A stretch of DNA of 64,000 bases, from positions 43,577 to 107,576 of the forward strand of contig JAGWZK010000011.1 of assembly GCA_018968885.1 (NCBI GenBank), in the 5' to 3' direction. The notes under the pieces were generated by a model. It saw only the letters and a program-made list of their open reading frames with translations, searched no databases and was not told where the DNA came from. A program made the position numbers and the translations under genes. Origin of the DNA: Planctomycetota bacterium (lineage in GTDB: Bacteria > Planctomycetota > Phycisphaerae > Phycisphaerales > UBA1924). Of the stretch, positions 61,978 to 64,000 are shown piece by piece (within the stretch, counting starts at the first letter, position 1; every line of letters begins with the position of its first letter).

Positions 61978-63243
61978 ATGAGACACTACAAACACACACA
62001 CCGCGGCAGCGTCTATCTCGTGGTGCTTTCGACCACGATGCTGGTGACATCACTCGCCTTGTTGGGTGTGGAAGCTCAGCGTGGCACTGCCCGCAGTGTT
62101 GAGCTGCAGATCAGCAGTGCCAAAACGCGGGCACTTGCGCAAACGGCCCTTGAACTTGCCTTGCAGACCCTCAATGATCAGGACTGGCGCGACGATCTTT
62201 CGTCCGGCGATGTGGTGGTCAGCCTTGAAGATGGAGCTGGAAACGCGTACAAGGTCACGGTGACGGATCCAGTGGATGGAGATCTTTCTGACGACGAGTG
62301 GGATTCTGTCGAACTGCGGATCAAGGCGGGGTCCGGCGATGCGTCCCAGGCGTTTTCCACTCGACTTCAACCGACCTCGATTGCCGACGCCGCTCTCTCT
62401 TACGGCATGTTTGCTGGCGGTATGATCGAGTTCAACTCTGTGACATTTAACTCAACCCGGGCTGTCTACGCGCTGGGCAATGTCACCGCTCTAAGATCTT
62501 CGGTGTATGGTGGGGTGGGCACCGCTGGCGTTCTCACTGGTGCCACGTTCTTTGGTGCCACCAGACAGGGACTCGCCACTGAGAAAGCAACCGATGAGAC
62601 TGTGATCGATCCTTGGAAAGCCCGCGCGACTGTCATCGACTATACCGATATTCCCAGTCGCCAGATTCGCAACGTGCCCAGTCGCCAGATTCGCAACGTG
62701 GCTATTGGTCCGGGGGTCAATCCCTACGGGTCCAAGACAACTAATCCTTCAGGCATCTACGCCATCGACTGCAATGGTGGCAATCTGGACATCACCAACT
62801 GCCGCATCGTGGGCACGCTGATCGTTACCAACTGCGCTGCCTTGCGAATCACCGGTTCCGTCTCCATCCAAGCTCCATCTGAATCGCAACCCACCCTCCT
62901 GACGAATGCACACACCGAGATCAGCATGTCCAACATTGATCTGAGCGAACTGACGTCCCTCACGAACTTCAATCCCAGCGGCGCCGCGAATGGTGCAATC
63001 ACAGATATTGACATTCTCGACGCGTACCCGTCTCGCATCAACGGAATTGTGTACACGAGCTCCACTTTGCAGCTCGGCGGGACTTCGCGTCTGGTGGGTG
63101 TCGTCATAGCGGGAGGCGATATCAAAGTCACATCCAATGTGGGCCTGTCGTACAACTCTGCGTTTGCTGCAAACCCGCCCGAGGGTTTCAAGAGCCCCGG
63201 GCCGCTGGCTGTGACCAGCGGCAGTGTTTCTTCAACCCGGTGA
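61978..63243 (+). CDS. GspK/PilX-like minor pilin with beta-helix-like body
   Basis: 421 residues. The N-terminus HRG|SVYLVVLSTTMLVTSLAL is pilin-like but lacks Glu+5, as in GspK and PilX. The helix is followed by ALAQTALELALQTLND and a long beta-rich region (about 130-400) with NGGNLDITNCRIVGTLIV and LQLGGTSRLVGVVIAGG, which reads like a short beta-helix. It contains an exact 8-residue tandem repeat (PSRQIRNV twice, DNA at 62653-62700). Last gene of the cluster, 44 bases from the convergent HD-GYP gene. Confidence 0.75.
   Translation: MRHYKHTHRGSVYLVVLSTTMLVTSLALLGVEAQRGTARSVELQISSAKTRALAQTALELALQTLNDQDWRDDLSSGDVVVSLEDGAGNAYKVTVTDPVDGDLSDDEWDSVELRIKAGSGDASQAFSTRLQPTSIADAALSYGMFAGGMIEFNSVTFNSTRAVYALGNVTALRSSVYGGVGTAGVLTGATFFGATRQGLATEKATDETVIDPWKARATVIDYTDIPSRQIRNVPSRQIRNVAIGPGVNPYGSKTTNPSGIYAIDCNGGNLDITNCRIVGTLIVTNCAALRITGSVSIQAPSESQPTLLTNAHTEISMSNIDLSELTSLTNFNPSGAANGAITDIDILDAYPSRINGIVYTSSTLQLGGTSRLVGVVIAGGDIKVTSNVGLSYNSAFAANPPEGFKSPGPLAVTSGSVSSTR
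62653..62700. repeat. Perfect 24-bp tandem duplication within a CDS
   Basis: Two identical 24-base units side by side, each encoding PSRQIRNV, in frame within the GspK/PilX-like gene. Being exact at DNA level, it is recent. Confidence 0.95.
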
Positions 63244-63287
63244 GAGCAAGTCGCTCCGGTCGGTGACCCATCAGTCTCAAGCGCTGC

Positions 63288-64000
63288 TCACGCCGCCTTG
63301 GCTGGTGCGGCGGGTGCAGACATCGCGCCCTGGGGCGCTACGCGAATCGCATCCATCGCCACCATGCGGTCGTACTCGGTTAGGTCCAATGTCAGAAAGA
63401 TCTTTGCCAGTTGGGGGTCAAACTGAGCCCCTGCGCACCGCTCAATCTCCGCCAGCGTTCTTTCTCGCGGCATCGCCGGGCGATAGGCACGCGTCGAACT
63501 CATCGCATCAAATGTGTCACAAATCCCCAGCACTCGCGCCACCCACGGAATGCGCTCACCACTGAGTCCATCCGGGTAGCCCTTGCCGTCGTAGCGTTCG
63601 TGGTGATAAAGCACTCCGGGGAGCACATCCACCAGCTGTGGAATATCTCGCAGAATCTTGTGACCGATGACCGGGTGTTGCTTGATCAGCTCAAATTCAT
63701 CGTCCGTCAGTCGTCCTGCCTTGCACAACACCACCTCGGGCACGCCGATCTTGCCGACATCGTGCACGAGTCCAGAGATCCGCACGCGTTCGGACTGTTC
63801 AGGATTGGCCCCGGCCGCTCGCGCCAGCATCTCTCCTAAGTACGCCACGCGGCGTGAGTGACCGCAGGTATATGCGTCCTTGGCGTCGATCGCCGCAGCC
63901 AGCGCCTCGATTGTGCCCATGAAGAGCGACTGCTGACTGGAATACAGATTGGCGTTCTCAAGAAATGCACTGGTATACACCGCAGCCGTTTCGATCAGTC
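63288..64000 (-). CDS. HD-GYP domain phosphodiesterase, 5' end outside the window
   Basis: Degrades c-di-GMP. The visible 237 residues start in what looks like the end of a sensor (GAF-like) domain, ETAAVYTSAFLENANLYSSQ, and continue into a full HD-GYP domain: GHSRRVAYLG, LVHDVGKIGVP (HD pair), IKQHPVIGHKIL, LYHHERYDGKGYPDGLSGE (GYP motif) and CDTFDAMSSTRAYR. All metal-binding residues appear intact. The frame runs past base 64000, so the start and the sensor are not seen. Convergent with the pilus/secretion cluster. Confidence 0.93.
   Translation of the reverse strand, partial: LIETAAVYTSAFLENANLYSSQQSLFMGTIEALAAAIDAKDAYTCGHSRRVAYLGEMLARAAGANPEQSERVRISGLVHDVGKIGVPEVVLCKAGRLTDDEFELIKQHPVIGHKILRDIPQLVDVLPGVLYHHERYDGKGYPDGLSGERIPWVARVLGICDTFDAMSSTRAYRPAMPRERTLAEIERCAGAQFDPQLAKIFLTLDLTEYDRMVAMDAIRVAPQGAMSAPAAPAKAA

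Overview
The window looks like chromosome of a planctomycete, most likely from the Phycisphaerae side. The evidence is: a secreted-protein C-terminus of the ADFNNDGVVDLFDYLDF type; an ECF sigma factor abutting a transmembrane Ser/Thr kinase; two different GroELs in one chaperone cluster; LpxK, so a lipid A-type outer membrane; many starts without a clear Shine-Dalgarno sequence; and a GC content I estimate by eye near 60%, with local departures. No database search was possible, so the taxonomic call rests on family knowledge. Most of the window is ordinary core chromosome. I see no CRISPR array, prophage or insertion sequence.

Layout. 1-9.3 kb: homogentisate dioxygenase, a low-GC membrane protein, a beta-lactamase-fold lipoprotein, a PH-domain membrane protein, a 5'-truncated high-GC repeat protein, an S9A prolyl oligopeptidase and a DtxR-type regulator. 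9.3-17.4 kb, minus strand: tRNA-Asp, a coiled-coil envelope protein with a small partner, lpxK with an upstream membrane protein and maf, then mutL and proS. 17.5-21.7 kb, plus strand: radical SAM protein, DinB-like protein, amino acid permease, acpS and a zinc-ribbon protein. 21.8-27.6 kb: a periplasmic protein and a SPOR lipoprotein on the minus strand, then acyl-CoA synthetase, threonine aldolase and ApbE on the plus strand.

27.6-34.4 kb is a minus-strand proteostasis cluster in the order groEL2, small secreted basic protein, groES, groEL1, unknown low-GC gene, dnaJ, grpE, fmdB-like. 34.7-41 kb holds a GNAT acetyltransferase, an isolated nuoA, a nuclease-helicase protein of the DUF2075 type, the RNase P RNA gene and a Xer-type recombinase. 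41-47.6 kb holds two lipoproteins (one a TolB-like propeller), a TSUP exporter and a GH78 alpha-L-rhamnosidase.

47.8-64 kb is the most interesting part. An ECF sigma factor and a large kinase with a zinc-finger-like N-terminus and a TPR tail are followed by a long collinear cluster. It starts with an orphan histidine kinase and a STAS protein, then encodes a secretion/pilus machine: GspE/PilB ATPase with an MshEN domain, GspF/PilC, PilM-, PilN-, PilO- and PilP/GspB-like proteins, four prepilin-like proteins and a GspK/PilX-like protein. A convergent HD-GYP phosphodiesterase gene runs off the window end. No secretin, prepilin peptidase or PilT is present here. The regulators at the head, the possible c-di-GMP-binding ATPase and the HD-GYP neighbour suggest a surface apparatus under several layers of signalling.

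Two repeat families recur between genes: short 7-bp tandem arrays built on an RTGC core at five places, and a run of three consecutive perfect hairpins near 3.8 kb.
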